In this document: positions 1-11,982 of the stretch, piece after piece
Numbering within the stretch: the first letter of the stretch is position 1
How the letters are laid out: the number at the start of each line of letters is the position of its first letter
Assembly (NCBI GenBank): GCA_037576215.1
Contig: JBANDB010000002.1
Location: forward strand, 4,960,001-5,024,000
Length of the DNA stretch: 64,000 nucleotides
Direction of reading: 5' to 3'
Source: Armillaria gallica
Taxonomy: Eukaryota; Basidiomycota; Agaricomycetes; Agaricales; Physalacriaceae
Notes under the pieces: generated by a model
Database searches by the model: none
Seen by the model: the letters and a program-made list of their open reading frames with translations, nothing else
Told to the model about the DNA's origin: nothing
Made by a program: the position numbers and the translations under genes

Positions 1-2290
1 TCTTCCGTGATTCGGAAATGAGGCCACCATGTGCGCACGTCATATTCCAATTCTGTCTCTCTCACAAATCGACATTGAAAGATTATTCACTCCCGCGTTT
101 CCGGACCACTTGTAGTATGGCGACGGCACATGGTTTCGGGAGTTTTTGCATGGTGTATTGGCTTTAAATCACTAATGTCGACGTCGTCGATCAGATTTAT
201 CGGCTGCGACACCGATGAAGATCCAAGCTGACCCTTACCCAGCTTGATTAGGGTCCCTGGCTTCACAATTCTTCCATGGACCAGCACTCTCTCGCTCTCG
301 ATGAAGACTGCATCGCATACTGGAAGGTTTTCGCCCACACGCAGAAGACCCTCGTATGTTGGCATCAATGATGATGGACTGTGGCTTCATCACACTCCCA
401 GCGCATGCTAGCCATCGTCACCAAATGTCCACCATCGATTTCGACCAGCAGTGAACCACCGCGTACCACCGCAGCGGTCAATCAGAGTCGAGACCGCTCA
501 TTGTTTCGTTCTCTCTGTGACTGGCGGGCGATCGGTTAACACTAGTGCTCCCACCAAGCGAAAACACCCACATAGAAGCAGAAGAAGCAGCAACAGTGGC
601 ACTCTTTCTCATCCCAAGCGAACCGCCGTCGTCTTTCTGCTCCGTAAATGTCTGCAAATAAGGTTCAGCGACACCTGGTTCACACGTTAATCCGGCTAGA
701 GCGTCCTTCATATACGCTGTATATTCCACATGACGGCAATATACTAGAAATGGACACTTGCAGGCATGATCAATGGGACCATAGAAGTTCGCTGCCGGCG
801 TTGACGTTGTGCATTCCAAGCACACGTTATACGATGATTTGAAGTACGTTAACACTGCCCGTTTGCGGAAAGGGGTCTAGAAATGCTCGTTATTTCGCAA
901 GTAACAAACGGTACGTTTGATACACTCACGCTTGTTGGCCTTGATCAAAAAATTTCTTGACTCGATGGAAGACCATGCTCTTCGGCCACACCAGTGAAGG
1001 GCTTCCTCATGTCAGCGCAGTTGCTGTTGACACAGAGCACTAGCAGTTTCCCTGATGCATTCGGCAGGACGTCAACATCCAGCGACCACTCATCGTCCGC
1101 CACACCTGTCAATGGACGAATGGATTCTTGCATGACATCGACGCTAGGTGAACCACGCCTTCTCATGCTTTGACGTGTACGGTTTTCGATATGCTCCTCC
1201 TAGCAGCCATAGGATCCGATGTGGCGTATTTCTTGACCGCGGAAATAGCGCACAAGATGGCTTGTCTGACTGACATCTGAGGGTCAACTTTGCGGGTCTG
1301 GACATCGTCGCTATTGGATGATGATGGCAAGGAAAGGCGCAATTTTCCTTCGTTAGCTTCCATCCATAATCTGAGTGAATAGGTGTACGATAGCTTTGGT
1401 ATTCAATGACTGTGAAAAGTTCTTCTGGAATTGGCCACTTGGTTTCAGGATTGCGCTTAGCGCTGATGTGAGCGAGATTGACCAATACGGAGCACTTCCC
1501 AAAAAAGCACTGTACTCGTCCATTCGGAGAGGTATGTCGTGCGTCGAGCATTTTGTCTTCACCAGTGCGCGGACTTCAGCAGGGCCATACGGGGCCGTTT
1601 AGAAACTGCACCAAAGAGCTCTATACACATGTGTTGGTCCAACGCTTCTTCCGAGCGACTCGATACACAGTAGTGGACAAGTTGGATAGGCAAGCGCCCA
1701 TGAATATAGCTGAAGCGCCGAGTTGCAAAGGGGATAGCTTCACATATGCTGACGCTCGGCGTCAACTCATTCCTACATAGTTCAATCAAAGCTGATTCCG
1801 AAGGCTCCACCATGCCGTACCTTGAGGCCGACCTCGCCTTCTCCCCGTTTGGCTCGCCCCCATCATACTGTCGGCTTCGAAGCCCTTCCCTGTCAACGGG
1901 AAAACAAGGGCGCGTTTTCTAGCGTAAAATCGCAGAAAACCTGAATATATGCGCCGGCATTGAGTGAGAAACGTCGGCTGGACGGATCAAGAGTCGACTG
2001 GAGGTCAGTGGCGCCTGGAATTCGATATACGGTACTTACGAGTACGGGGATGATCATGCTGCTCTGTTCCGCCGCCTTGATCTTCTCGTGAGAGTACATA
2101 TACAGGGTTTTGCAGCGCTATCTTCGCTCCATATACGGCTGAAGCAGTGGCCGCAAGCTTTAGAGATTTGTGACTCGTGGAACGGTCGGGTGCATAGAAA
2201 AACAAGATTCCAAAGAATATAACGAGGCAGATGCCCCAGACGAGAAGTTAGTACGAGACAAGGAGCATGAAAGCCACGTGCATCTCAATC
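1..2290 (-). other. Unresolved minus-strand coding-like segments, possibly one multi-exon gene
   Basis: Several minus-strand open segments (about 2266-2000, 1813-1559, 1551-1163, 1166-945, 855-478 and 368-87) read like coding sequence in changing frames, as exons of one interrupted gene would. The most 5' segment has a hydrophobic stretch at about 2200-2250 that could be a signal anchor. Plausible splice signals are a GTAAGT donor near 2035 and a GTGAGT donor near 930 paired with a GGGCAG acceptor near 860. I could not join the pieces into one frame and recognise no domain. It would be divergent from the phosphatase gene at 2389. It could equally be a decayed gene. Confidence 0.2.
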
Positions 2291-2388
2291 AATCAAGTAA
2301 AATTCAAATTCAGTGTTCAGCTTTTCCGACCGCGAGCTGGCCTTCGTAAGAGTATCTGTAATCGCAAGGATCGCGTCGACAATTCAAG

Positions 2389-3350
2389 ATGGTCAAAATC
2401 GAATACGTTCTCTTTGACATGGATGGTGAGTCTCTCGTCTCTGCCCGTTTTCCATTGAGCTGCAATTCCCAAGGCAGGCTTAATGATCGACTCTGAGAAG
2501 ATCTACACCGATGTTACCAGTACGCTTCTCGGAAAGGGATTTTGGCGCAAGGTCAGACTGACGCGAGCGCGATCCAGACGCCATACTAGCGCCCTACGGC
2601 TGCGAGATGACCTGGGATATCAAAGCTGGGTGTATGGGTAAACGTACGTAATATTCCTCCCTCGCTCTCCTCGATTCAAGTTCTCACCTCACTTTCAGCC
2701 GAAAGAGCAGCTGCCGAACATCTCTTATCGCATTTCCCCGGCATCTCACTTACCCTTGAGTCCTACCTCACACAACGGAACACCCTGCAAGACGTAATGT
2801 GGCCTACAGTTCCCCTTCTACCGGGGGTCGCCAAGCTCATTTTCCACTTGAAGAAGCACGGGATACCTATCGCTGTCGCTACAGGATCGAGACGAAGGAA
2901 CTATGAACTCAAGACTGGACACTTACAGGAGGTATTTGGGTGCTTCGGCGGACGCGTGGTGTGCGCGGATGATAAAAGATGGGTCATGAAAGGAAAGCCT
3001 GAACCTGATATCTTCTTGGTTGCTGCCAGGGACCTTCTCCATCGTGATGTAGGTGAAGCAAGGAGCGAGATTTCCGAAGCGCACAAGGCAGAACGTAGCA
3101 AAGGACTTGTGTTCGAAGACGGGTTGCCCGGAATGCAGGCTGGAAAGCGGGCCGGGATGAATGGTGCGGCTCCTTGCTCTACCTTGACTTGTTACGGTGC
3201 TGACGAACGCCGTTAGTCATTTGGATACCTGATGCCAACCTGCTAGATGTGGAATATGTCGGCGAGGAAAAGGCTGACGCAATGCTCAGATCAATGCAAG
3301 AGTTTGTTCCGGAAGAATGGGGACTGCCTCCTTACGACGCCGAAGCATAG
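2389..3350 (+). CDS. HAD-like hydrolase, pseudouridine-5'-phosphatase (HDHD1/GS1) type
   Basis: Five exons join in frame: 2389-2425, 2478-2519, 2578-2643, 2699-3163 and 3217-3350. The protein opens with the HAD nucleophile motif DMDG (in VLFDMDG), followed by the GLMIDSEKIY cap entry seen in HDHD1-type enzymes. HAD motif II is the serine/threonine segment VATGSR, motif III the lysine of KGKPEPD, and motif IV lies in LVFEDGLPGMQAG. The C-terminus resembles HDHD1 relatives (EFVPEEWGLPPY). The family dephosphorylates small sugar phosphates in the cytosol; pseudouridine 5'-phosphate is the known substrate of the human member. The fold and family are well supported, the substrate is inferred. All catalytic positions are present and no break is seen. 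Confidence 0.85.
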
Positions 3351-3461
3351 GGCCTTGTAATAGACGCGCTAAATGAATTCCCAGAATATACAACCTTGCA
3401 AGATAGTAATGAACCCAAATCCCAAAAGTAAACATACGACCATATAATCCTCGCCATCAAC

Positions 3462-4331
3462 TCAAGCCGAAGCGTCCTGGTCACCCGGTCTCACAACGAA
3501 CAGGCGTCCTTCATCCCGCTGCGCAATCCTGTCATCCGAGGGAGACCGCCTGTGTTCAGCCACTTTCCGATCCTCGGTCCAAGTCTTCGACCACTCGACC
3601 GGTCCCGCGCGCTTCTCTTTCGACTCTTTATCTTTGGTCGAGGATGAGTTGTTCTGCTCTTCGCCTTTGGTCGACTGTTTCTGCTCTTCATATGTGGTCG
3701 AGTGCGAGCCATTCTCCTTGGCAGTAGAATTGGATTGATTTCCGGCAGAGTCATAATCTGGGGCGCGAAGCTGGCGCGAAGAGATGGAAGAGATGGGCTG
3801 ATACGTAGATTTATCGAAGCTATGATCTTGGGCGCGAGGATAAAGAGGGCCAGCGTCGGAGGAGGAAACCCCTCGGCGAGTCTGTGGTTTTGAAGTGACG
3901 TCGTTTGATGAGCCAGAGGCCTTCGATTTCACCTTATTTTCGGCCTTCTTCGCCTCGCCCCCCACGTCCCCCAATGACCGCTGCTCATTGTACACGCGCG
4001 GACCCGGACTCGAACTCGCCCGTTCTCTTCTACCCTCATCCCCATCAATCATCGACCTGCGTGTCTCCTCATTTCGGCTGTGCGAGACTATCTCAGGCGC
4101 ACGGGCCTGCATCGTCATAGGCATAGAACGGGTTGTCTTGGTTCCCGACGGAGAAGACGCCACATGGAAGGGAGCAATACCACGTTTCGAGGCGGGACTC
4201 CTTCCGGCGTTGCTGGGCAGAGTATTCGCAGAGGTAGCGCTAGGCGATGCGGGGTGCAGAGGGGCAGCATGCGCTACGGCGAGTATGAGAAAGGCGAGCA
4301 TAGCGAAATACATCTTGCTGGGAAAGGGCAT
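3462..4331 (-). CDS. Secreted low-complexity protein with dibasic sites
   Basis: Single exon of 289 residues. It starts with a classic signal peptide: a short basic start, a hydrophobic core, and probable cleavage after AVAHA near residue 23. The rest is hydrophilic, rich in Ser, Lys, Glu and Thr, with no cysteine-rich domain and no recognised family. Two KR sites (ASKRGIAPF and KEKRAGPVEW) could be cut by a Kex2-type protease in the Golgi. Near residues 210-240 there are short imperfect repeats built on EEQ...STK, also visible in the DNA at 3640-3710. A TATA-like stretch lies on the same strand at about 4466-4475. Function is unknown; a cell-wall, effector-like or Kex2-processed repeat protein are possibilities. 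Confidence 0.6.
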   Translation of the reverse strand: MPFPSKMYFAMLAFLILAVAHAAPLHPASPSATSANTLPSNAGRSPASKRGIAPFHVASSPSGTKTTRSMPMTMQARAPEIVSHSRNEETRRSMIDGDEGRRERASSSPGPRVYNEQRSLGDVGGEAKKAENKVKSKASGSSNDVTSKPQTRRGVSSSDAGPLYPRAQDHSFDKSTYQPISSISSRQLRAPDYDSAGNQSNSTAKENGSHSTTYEEQKQSTKGEEQNNSSSTKDKESKEKRAGPVEWSKTWTEDRKVAEHRRSPSDDRIAQRDEGRLFVVRPGDQDASA

Positions 4332-5245
4332 TTAGAAGGTAGTTGTGTGTGGTGGATGGGGAGTGAAGCCGCCTAGCAGGAGATGTGGGAGAGCAATGGC
4401 GAGATGGCCTAGAAACTGGGCGATGTTGGGGGTAGAAGGATAAGAGGCGCGCTTCCTTTGGCTGGCTGTATATATGCGCGTTCGATCACGTGCTCGCGCA
4501 GCCAAATTACCCGTGTCGTCATCGTCAGGACCAAAACTCCTCTGCCTGGTTTTGGCACGGTAGAACGCGTTCCAATTGAGGAATCAAGGGAGCCATCGCT
4601 TAGGCGTACGCAGAATTCCTCATTTGCGGTATCGTTTACTCTCCGCCGAGTCCCCAGACGAGCGGGTATCGGAGTATTGAGCAAGAAGGAATTCCGAATT
4701 CGACAAACCCTTCGTCTGGACCATCTCAGTAGAGTTTTGAATGTGGGCCGATTTCATACGTCGCCGTCGAGTATTTATCAACATAAAGAATAATAGATCG
4801 ACCCCTTACTACCAAAGCATATCGGACCTCCAAACGTGTCTCATCGTGTACTTCGTTCCGACACCTCCTTGCTGGCCATTATTTCGTATCTTCAATATCC
4901 ACTTGTTCTACTACAGCGGACACGACTTGCTCTGCGATTTAACAGAATGACCCGGAGCAGACCGTTGGTTCTGGAGAAGACCGTTACGAGCGCGATGTCA
5001 TTTCCAAGTCCCTCGCTAGCGCGCAGGCGCTGAGCATTGTCCGATCGGCGGCAAGACAAACAGCACGGTAATGCGTGACCGACTCTTGCGTAGTGTGCAC
5101 TCGGCATGGCACCTCGGATTTATGGGGATTTCGTGCGACGAATTTCCATCAAGGGACCATTCTAGATACCTTCTTCGTAATTCGGTCCGTCGGAAGTTCA
5201 CTCTTGGCTTTAGATACGTAGGTACCTCTTTAATCGCAACATTAT
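4332..5245. other. Intergenic region without a supported gene
   Basis: The region holds the upstream sequence of the secreted-protein gene, including a TATA-like tatata run near 4468, and leads into the first recognisable exon of the RNase H-like gene. Short open frames on both strands show no family resemblance and no consistent splice pattern. Confidence 0.4.
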
Positions 5246-6195
5246 AACAGGGTTAAGGATGCAGCGGGCAGCGGGCCCCTAAGCATTGACTTCGACTCAG
5301 ACCTGGAAGCCCTTGACGACGCCAAATATATTACATTATACATGTGTGACAGGAAGACTACAGCCGATAATATTACAGCCACTTCCGCTGTCCTTAAGAA
5401 GATTAAGTCTGGCAACTTGGCCCTGCTGCTGCCTCCCGCAGGAACGCCCATGGACACCAACTATCCTAGGATCAACGACCGCGAGTTCATCCCATACCCA
5501 ATCTTCTCCCAAACCCGTGATCAGTTCACCAGATGTCTCTACTGCATGCGGTATTTTGCTGTCTGTCCCTGCGGTTGCAATGAGTTATTCGACCCCTGTC
5601 ACAACTTTAAGCTTGTCTTCACCGACGGTGCCTGCTCCAACAACGGCCAGCCCAATGCGACTTCAGGAATAGGCATAGCGATGGGTACTGCGCCAGACTA
5701 TCGACGGAGCATCTCAATTGATGATTCCATTGATCGTGGGAAGCCCAGGACGAGTCAGCGTGCAGAGTTGTTGGCTGCTATCCGTGGCCTGAAGAGGATC
5801 GACGAGGTAGACATGGGTTTCGTTGACCATGTCCAACATAGTGATGCTGCCCATAAAACTCATCCCAACTTCCTGGGGATCCGTGAAAACTTGCCCAAAT
5901 TCGTCGTCGTCACAGACTCCCGGTATGTAGTCGATGGCATGACAAGATGGCTGCCAGAGTGGAAGGTGCGCAATCGGGTATCGTTGGACGAGATCACTAA
6001 ATATGAGTCATATAGAAAAATTCGTGGAGAACGTCTCAAGGGGTGGAACCCGCCAACGTTGATCTTTTCGACGATTTGGATAATCTTGTTACGCAATATG
6101 AAATGATGGGATTCCAAGTGGGATTTTGGAAGATTGGACGAGAAGATAATTACGAAGCGGACTCGCTCGCGAAACAAGCAGCGCGCGCTGCATGA
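5246..6195 (+). CDS. RNase H-like domain protein
   Basis: Recognisable coding starts after a probable acceptor near 5246; the true start may be in an unseen upstream exon. Coding runs to 5965, followed by an intron at 5966-6015 and a last exon 6016-6195. The RNase H fold's acidic residues are visible: Asp in FTDGACSNNG, Glu in TSQRAELLAA, Asp in VVTDSRYVVDGM, and the last Asp in EADSLAKQAA. An N-terminal Cys pair (CLYC, then CPCG) precedes the domain. Such genes are abundant in Agaricomycetes. No reverse transcriptase is nearby, so it is probably a cellular RNase H-like protein and not part of a retroelement. The left breakpoint of the large tandem duplication (6153) lies inside the last exon. 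Confidence 0.7.
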
Positions 6196-6567
6196 CTTTC
6201 CATCTCTCCCAGGAGTCAGAATTTTAGAACCAAGAAACTTGTAGAGTCTTGATTTGCATATCAATACTATTGACCTCAGTTATTCCATGATCTCTGGATG
6301 CTAGGACGCGCAGACGGGTCCTAGTCGGTCACGCTCAATAAATAATTTGTGGAGTCGATGGTAGGAATCGCATCCTTGGTGGAAAGCCGTATGGGATGAA
6401 GGAGTACTGCGGACCCCTGGTGGTCGACGTAACTAGCCAAGCTGAAATGTATTGTAATTGCCTGAGTCAGTGACAGGGCCATTTTCCCGCTTGTTAGTGT
6501 TCTTACAGCAGTGCATCTCTGAAGTGTTATTTAGTATGAAATCGTCAATCAGCTTTTCACATGTAGA

Positions 6568-9200
6568 CTACACTCCATTGTCTTTACTCGATAACCTCGT
6601 CTCCTCACGACTAGGATCTCCTGGCATAAACCGCCGACCAGGGACGCCGCGAAGAATCTTCATCTTCTTGGTCTAGTCGCATGAAATTGGGAGACGCCGT
6701 GTCATCCTTCCCAAATGCACCCACACACCCAGCCTCGACAAATGCCTTGAAATCGGATATGGTATAAGGAATGCTACGTATCCCTAATGCCCATTCCGGG
6801 AATTCAAAGTCTTGCGGTTATCCTGTGCGCGCAGTTGTTCAAAGAGACTCGACACAAAATCAGCAAGACCCTCATTCGTGAAGGGCGTGTACTGGAGGAA
6901 ATGATTACCCAGTTCGTAAGCCGAAGCGGGTGAAACATCCTTAAAGGCAATTTGGACAGATTTGGTGGCCAACTGTGGTGTGCACCAGTCTTCGGCAAGG
7001 GACGATGGAAGAGGGGACGTAGAATTCATAACTCGAAAGAAAGTCAATAAGACAAAGATCTGATCATGGTGAGTTAAGATTTTGTGAAATGCAACCGACG
7101 AGATCAGCATGTATAGCAATCTCAGGACAGACGATTAGTGTCGAAAGCGACGGCAGGTAGGTTGTTGTCATATGAGTTGACACCTAGGAATTCGCCAACG
7201 CCTCGCAAAATCCTGCTGAACAAACTGTCCAAAGAGCGAGAGACAGGAATTGCCATGTTCAAGAGCAGATAGAGCTGTGGATCTTGAGGGGGATATATGC
7301 CGATGAGCTTCCATAAGAAAGCCGTCTGCTCTATAGACACGTGTGCTTGGAGTATGACCTCGGTAACATATAGGTACAAGCCTCCTTGGATCGCCATCCG
7401 AAGGGTAGTCGCGACGCCATCTTCATGAGATGTTTTCATCCCTTTACGCTCGATAGCTGACGTAGGGGGAATGAAATCGGCACTCCAATAGAACGGCGGG
7501 ATCTCAATGAACAATAGCTGCAACACTTCAAGATTGTTAGGACCCGATGAGAGTAACTTCTGGAGCAGATATGCCCATACAACGGGTTGTAAGCAAAGAG
7601 CTGTAGGGTCATCGGGTGTGACTTTCAGACTGGATATTATCAGTTCCTGAATTTCCTTTCGACAATCCTTCTGAATAGACAGAAGGTCTGCATAAATATC
7701 AGGGGAGAAACACTCCTTGGCAGGTGGCGGCATTGTGTCGATATAGAACGAGTCTGTGAATCGGAGATGGGCCTGAAGGAGACGATCCGCTTTCCTTTTG
7801 TGTACAGAAACGTTTTTAGAGCCAAGAGTTTCTAGAGGTGTAGAACATGCGGACGAGATCTACGCTATACGACACTCTAGAGATTTCAGACTTGAGCGCT
7901 TGAGCGGCAAAGCGCTCGTTGACTCCACTACAATGTTCCGCACGCTGGGGTTGGACGACATGTGAATGAGCCAAGCCAGTGCTTGCATGTCGACTTCATC
8001 CGCACTATCCTCCACAGCCATACGCCCAGCCTCCCTTAGTGTGCGAACGGTAGGGGCCTCCCGGGTTGACATACGGGCCGGCCACGTCCAAAGTTTGGTG
8101 ATCGGAGAGATCAGCCAGTTGAAAAGACCATTGTGCAAGATATAGGTATAGAGAGGGAATATTCATTGCGACAGTGGAGTCTTGTAGGGGCATGAAGGAT
8201 ATAGGATAGAAAGGAAGTTGGTGACGATGTAGGCGGAAAATGATATTAATTGCTCCGACAATACCTGCAATCGGCGCGCGCAAAGGACCAAACCCACAAG
8301 AAAGACAGCCAGCGATGCGCTCAGGAGGATAGGCAGTAGTCCAATAATGAAGGCTACACGCCATAGCTGGAGACCCATGTATCGGAATTGACGCACGCGA
8401 CATCTGTCCTGCGGTGTTCCTGATGGAACGGACATGTACTGATGGATCCACTGCTTTGTCAAAACGGCGAATAGGGCAGTCGTAAGACTCAGTGAGAGAC
8501 TCGTAAACCACAAGCCATTGACCCACGAGTCCGACATCGAGGGACGAAAGGCGAGGTCTGAGCGAGGGACATCATTTACGAGGGAACCATTCGCCGAAGA
8601 GCGTTGGACATTGATGAGCTCGATCGAAAGCGAGCTAGTGACCTGACCGTAGTCAACCTGGAGGCTTTACGATGTTTGAGCGACGAAAGTTGTAACCACT
8701 GCCGAGAAGAGACCAGCCTTTTCTTCTATTAATGAAGGAGTTATCAATTTCTGAGTAACTGTACTCACGAAGACGAGGAGAACATCTAGCCCGTCTCTCC
8801 ACCCTTCCACCATTTCAATATCAAATGGAGCGCATTCTTCGAGGTATGTTCTCCACACCCTGGCTGTTGGATCCATCTCCTCCTGCGGCTTATCCTCTGG
8901 AAATTTTTGTTCGTAGTCAAACGGGTCGCTTCCTAGAGTCTTCATGAGGCGACCAGCTAATCGAAGGGAAGAATAGACGCACCTTTGACGACATATTCAG
9001 GACGCTCCATACCCATTGTCCTGCGCCTCGACTTGTATCGTCGACGCTGGGAGTAAGACGTCGAATTCTCGGCCCTTGGACCATCATCGATCATCCTGTG
9101 AGATATGGGGAGTCCTTGAATGGGCTTCACTCTCAGATTCGTCAGGCGCCGACAAATGTCTGTTGTCCTCGTTGTCCTGGACGGTGCGAACAGAAGGCAT
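6568..9200 (-). pseudogene. DUF6535 membrane protein, degraded copy (unit A)
   Basis: Homologous over its length to the gene at 14607-17544 but clearly broken. Lesions seen against that copy: a C-to-T stop just after GLFSAVVTTFVAQTS (about 8665); loss of 13 bp in the transmembrane region near 8280, which shifts frame; a TGA replacing a Tyr codon near 8168; a 4-bp loss near 7138; and a deletion of about 230 bp near 6823. DUF6535 proteins carry an N-terminal conserved region with several membrane helices and a long variable C-terminal part; their role is unknown. Exon 2 here keeps the canonical DPFDYEQKFPEDK segment and a good TTAG acceptor that the other copy has lost. Read-through transcripts are possible but a full protein is not. 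Confidence 0.8.
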
Positions 9201-9460
9201 GGCAGTCAAAGTCGGAGTGGATGCCGCGTGTAAGGCGCGTTTTTGAGTAAGATAGGGTTCTAGCCTGGCGAGCCGTCTTTATTATATCTCGTATCTCTAT
9301 ATAAAGCCTGGTACCCGGGGCGGGGGTTTCGCTCGTGGTTGCAGAAATTTACACTCCGAAATACGCCGTCTGATCCGGCATGAGTAATAATGATGACACA
9401 CAGTGAAATACGCAAATTATATGTTTCTCATCCTATATCATAATTGAGGCCTCTCGAGAC

Positions 9461-9838
9461 ATGCCAAATGGCTCTGATAACGAGAACGATATGTACCCAA
9501 CGTCGACGCCACTCTCCGCTCAACACCTCACACAATTGGGCACACCACCACCAGGTCTCGTGCTCCCTATGCTTCCCTACTATCTACACTACGGTCATTT
9601 TGTTCCCGCCACTGCATCAAACCCCACAGATCCATGTCCCCATACTCCTACCACTCCAGCCAGTAAACCCCGACGAAAATATCAAGCTTCTGCCAGGAAA
9701 AAGGCGCCTCCTATCTCCCTGCTCACCGGAATGGCAGGCGAGACCATTGAATCCCTCGATGATGATCAGGTCAAGCTAGACATGAACCCTGCATTCCTCT
9801 CCCACGGTCAACCGGTCACCGGCGAAGTCTTCGCCTAA
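9461..9838 (+). CDS. Hypothetical proline-rich protein present only in unit A
   Basis: Open frame of 125 residues with an ATG and a TATA-like tatataaag at about 9298-9306 upstream. It is rich in Pro and Thr, with a basic patch (KPRRKYQASARKKAP) and no recognised domain. In unit B only the last residues survive (PTVPGEV-A at about 17600-17636); the rest has been deleted there and joined to the DUF6535 promoter side. It may be a small gene, or a 5' part of a gene continuing to the right. I have no function for it. Confidence 0.4.
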   Translation: MPNGSDNENDMYPTSTPLSAQHLTQLGTPPPGLVLPMLPYYLHYGHFVPATASNPTDPCPHTPTTPASKPRRKYQASARKKAPPISLLTGMAGETIESLDDDQVKLDMNPAFLSHGQPVTGEVFA

Positions 9839-10539
9839 TCTTGTCATTTTTCACCAGAGGCTGGCAGTGGTAAGGATAATTGCAGATAATAGAGATATCC
9901 CATGATAGCAGAGCCTAAGGCCGAAGGCGGCGAGTGCCAACAAGGCCACGTTTGAATTTCAAAATTCCGACGCAACTAGTTGTCCACTACGTAACTACTA
10001 ACAAGGGGTGAACGTTTGTCCTCCTCCTTGTTGTGCCATTTTGTCCTCGTTACACCGAATCCCGCTTCCTCTGCAAGATTCAGCTTCGACGTTCAACGTT
10101 TTGGTGAGGAGGAAGGGTCCAACGTTTGTAAATGGATTCGCCGGCGTGCATGTTCGCCGGAATGAACCGTGCGTTGCTTTGCTATGTTATCTCTATAAAA
10201 TGTCGATACTTATGGGTTCTCAATAGTGCGCTCACCGGATCATAATGGCGTCCTGGATGTGGACTATGGTAGGGAACAAAATGCAGATATCATTTTTAAA
10301 ATTCAGATCTATGGCTCTCCGCCCTATAGAGGACAAGGTATCTCAGTCTTGCGGCCGTTAAATCGTTACGTCTTCCATAATCTACTGTATTTAAGTATTT
10401 GTTCAATATCCATTTAGATATATCGTACTTGGCTGTAACCACCGGGAAGTATAGACCCCCACTTCGGTTAATGACACCCGCCCAAGTTGATCATCATCAA
10501 CTGGCGGTGAGACTGGTTCGGGTCTACGAGAATTACATT
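9839..10539. other. Region between the unit A hypothetical gene and the RNase H remnant
   Basis: It matches unit B 17640-18299 with small indels. Coding-like pieces (for example around 10080-10210) do not assemble into a gene. It contains the inverted-repeat element at 10452-10526. Confidence 0.35.
10452..10526 (+). repeat. Inverted-repeat (MITE-like) element, copy 1, deleted
   Basis: Closest to the copy at 18198-18286 but missing about 14 bp near its left end, so one terminal repeat is damaged. The right end keeps GGTTCGGGTC followed by TA. It sits just downstream of the RNase H remnant. Confidence 0.6.
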
Positions 10540-11250
10540 TCAAAAAGTTATGACATGTGTAGCCTTCTTTGCCAACTCATCGGTCTTGTTCAACTTTCGA
10601 CGAATTATCCATGATCCCACATCGATACCTTCCTTCTCCACAGAACTGACGGCTCATCCAACTTTAAATAAAGATCAGGATTTGTAGGTCGTTTTTCTTT
10701 TGACATGTGCATTCCTTTCGACTAATGCTCACCAGTTAGCTGCCGGTCGGGAAATTCAAAGATATGCGTACCTTCCATTTGGGCAACCACTTCGTCATCC
10801 CCAACACAACATACTTCAAGTCGGATGCGATGATCTATTGAAGACGAGACAATGGACCAGAGTCGTCTCTCGTGTTATGGGTCTTAAACGTCCACACTTC
10901 ATGCCTCATTGCGGGATTTCTCCCCATCCGTCTCAAAGCGTTGCATATACATCTTCTCGAGTCACTGAAGGGCAATCAATAGCTCTCCACGTCTGGATCC
11001 AAATTATCATCAATAGGAATACTCCGTTTGTCCCTCTCACCGCTTCCCATGATCCGCCGTCGTGTCTACCCTCTCATTATCGGAACATGTCCATCGACAA
11101 AGACGAGCCTGAAATTCTTTGCAAGACTGGTGGTGGCAGCACTCCACCGCAGTAGGTGCATTGAGTGATCAGCTCGTCAAAGGAGAAGCCCCTAGTGAGT
11201 CGTTCGCACAAGAGGAACCTGCAGTCGATGATCCCTCGTAACCATAACTA
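10540..11250 (-). pseudogene. RNase H-like gene, degraded copy (unit A)
   Basis: Counterpart of the gene at 18300-19093, in the same orientation. The copy has lost about 35 bp near 11120, between the N-terminal Cys segment and the RNase H core. A one-base loss at the first catalytic motif turns FVDGACSNNG into an out-of-frame sequence near 11095. Other small differences scatter along it. The end of the reading frame is still recognisable (VITF then stop). It cannot encode an active RNase H fold. Confidence 0.7.
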
Positions 11251-11982
11251 TGTTCAGGCTCCGTGAATATATAGTAAAGAAAGAGGATTCACCTCGTGTT
11301 CGATCTATATTGGGCTAACCGAATTGAGATACCGAACCTTTAGAGGCGCGCGCTTCTCTTTCTTATGTCACTGAGATAGCGGTGCTCCTCTGCAAGATCA
11401 AAGTGGGATGGGATCCAACAGCGCTATGATCCGGTGCGCGAAACTGACGTAGGGAGGTAGACTAGGGCCAGAGAAGACATGGTTGACTGGAATGAACACT
11501 TGTCTTCCAGCAACTTCTAGAGAGGGGAGCGACTTTACTCAACCAACCTTCTCGTCCCTACACCCATATCCACCTTGTCAGTACCCCAATTCAATACCAC
11601 GAATCATCAGCACCGCCTCACTGAATCACATCGTCGGCAAGGATCTTGATTATTGATCGCTCCTACTCTCCGCACCACGGTGTTTTGCAGAAATTCGAGC
11701 TGGGGCATATCATGGTAATGATCTCCTCACTACTGCTCACCTGCTAGTTGTGTTCAAACGAAGAATACACTCCATACAGGACCTGTATCGAGATAATGAC
11801 TGGAAAAATTCAATAATAGTGATCACAATCATGATCTGGCGAAGACCCTGATGGAGTTCTGTCTCTGATGAAACAGCAACAGGCGTCTAGAAGATGTCGA
11901 CACTCTTAAAAGCTCCCAGAGCCAACATTGATCAAAGAAATTCCCTTCGTCTTTGAGCTACTCCTCAAACACATCGTACGCA
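11251..11982. other. Unit A remnants, including a short SDR fragment
   Basis: About 11550-11640 matches the middle of the SDR gene at 25946-27235 (the LLIPTLTST region and the following segment). On both sides sequence present in unit B (19343-19748 and about 19830-20607) is missing, so this is the deleted counterpart of the SDR remnant in unit B. The rest matches unit B 20607-20945, which I do not recognise. Confidence 0.5.

Noticed and set aside
5246..6195. RNase H domain as part of a retrotransposon
   Set aside because: No reverse transcriptase, integrase, gag or long terminal repeats were seen near any of the three RNase H copies, and the genes have spliceosomal introns.
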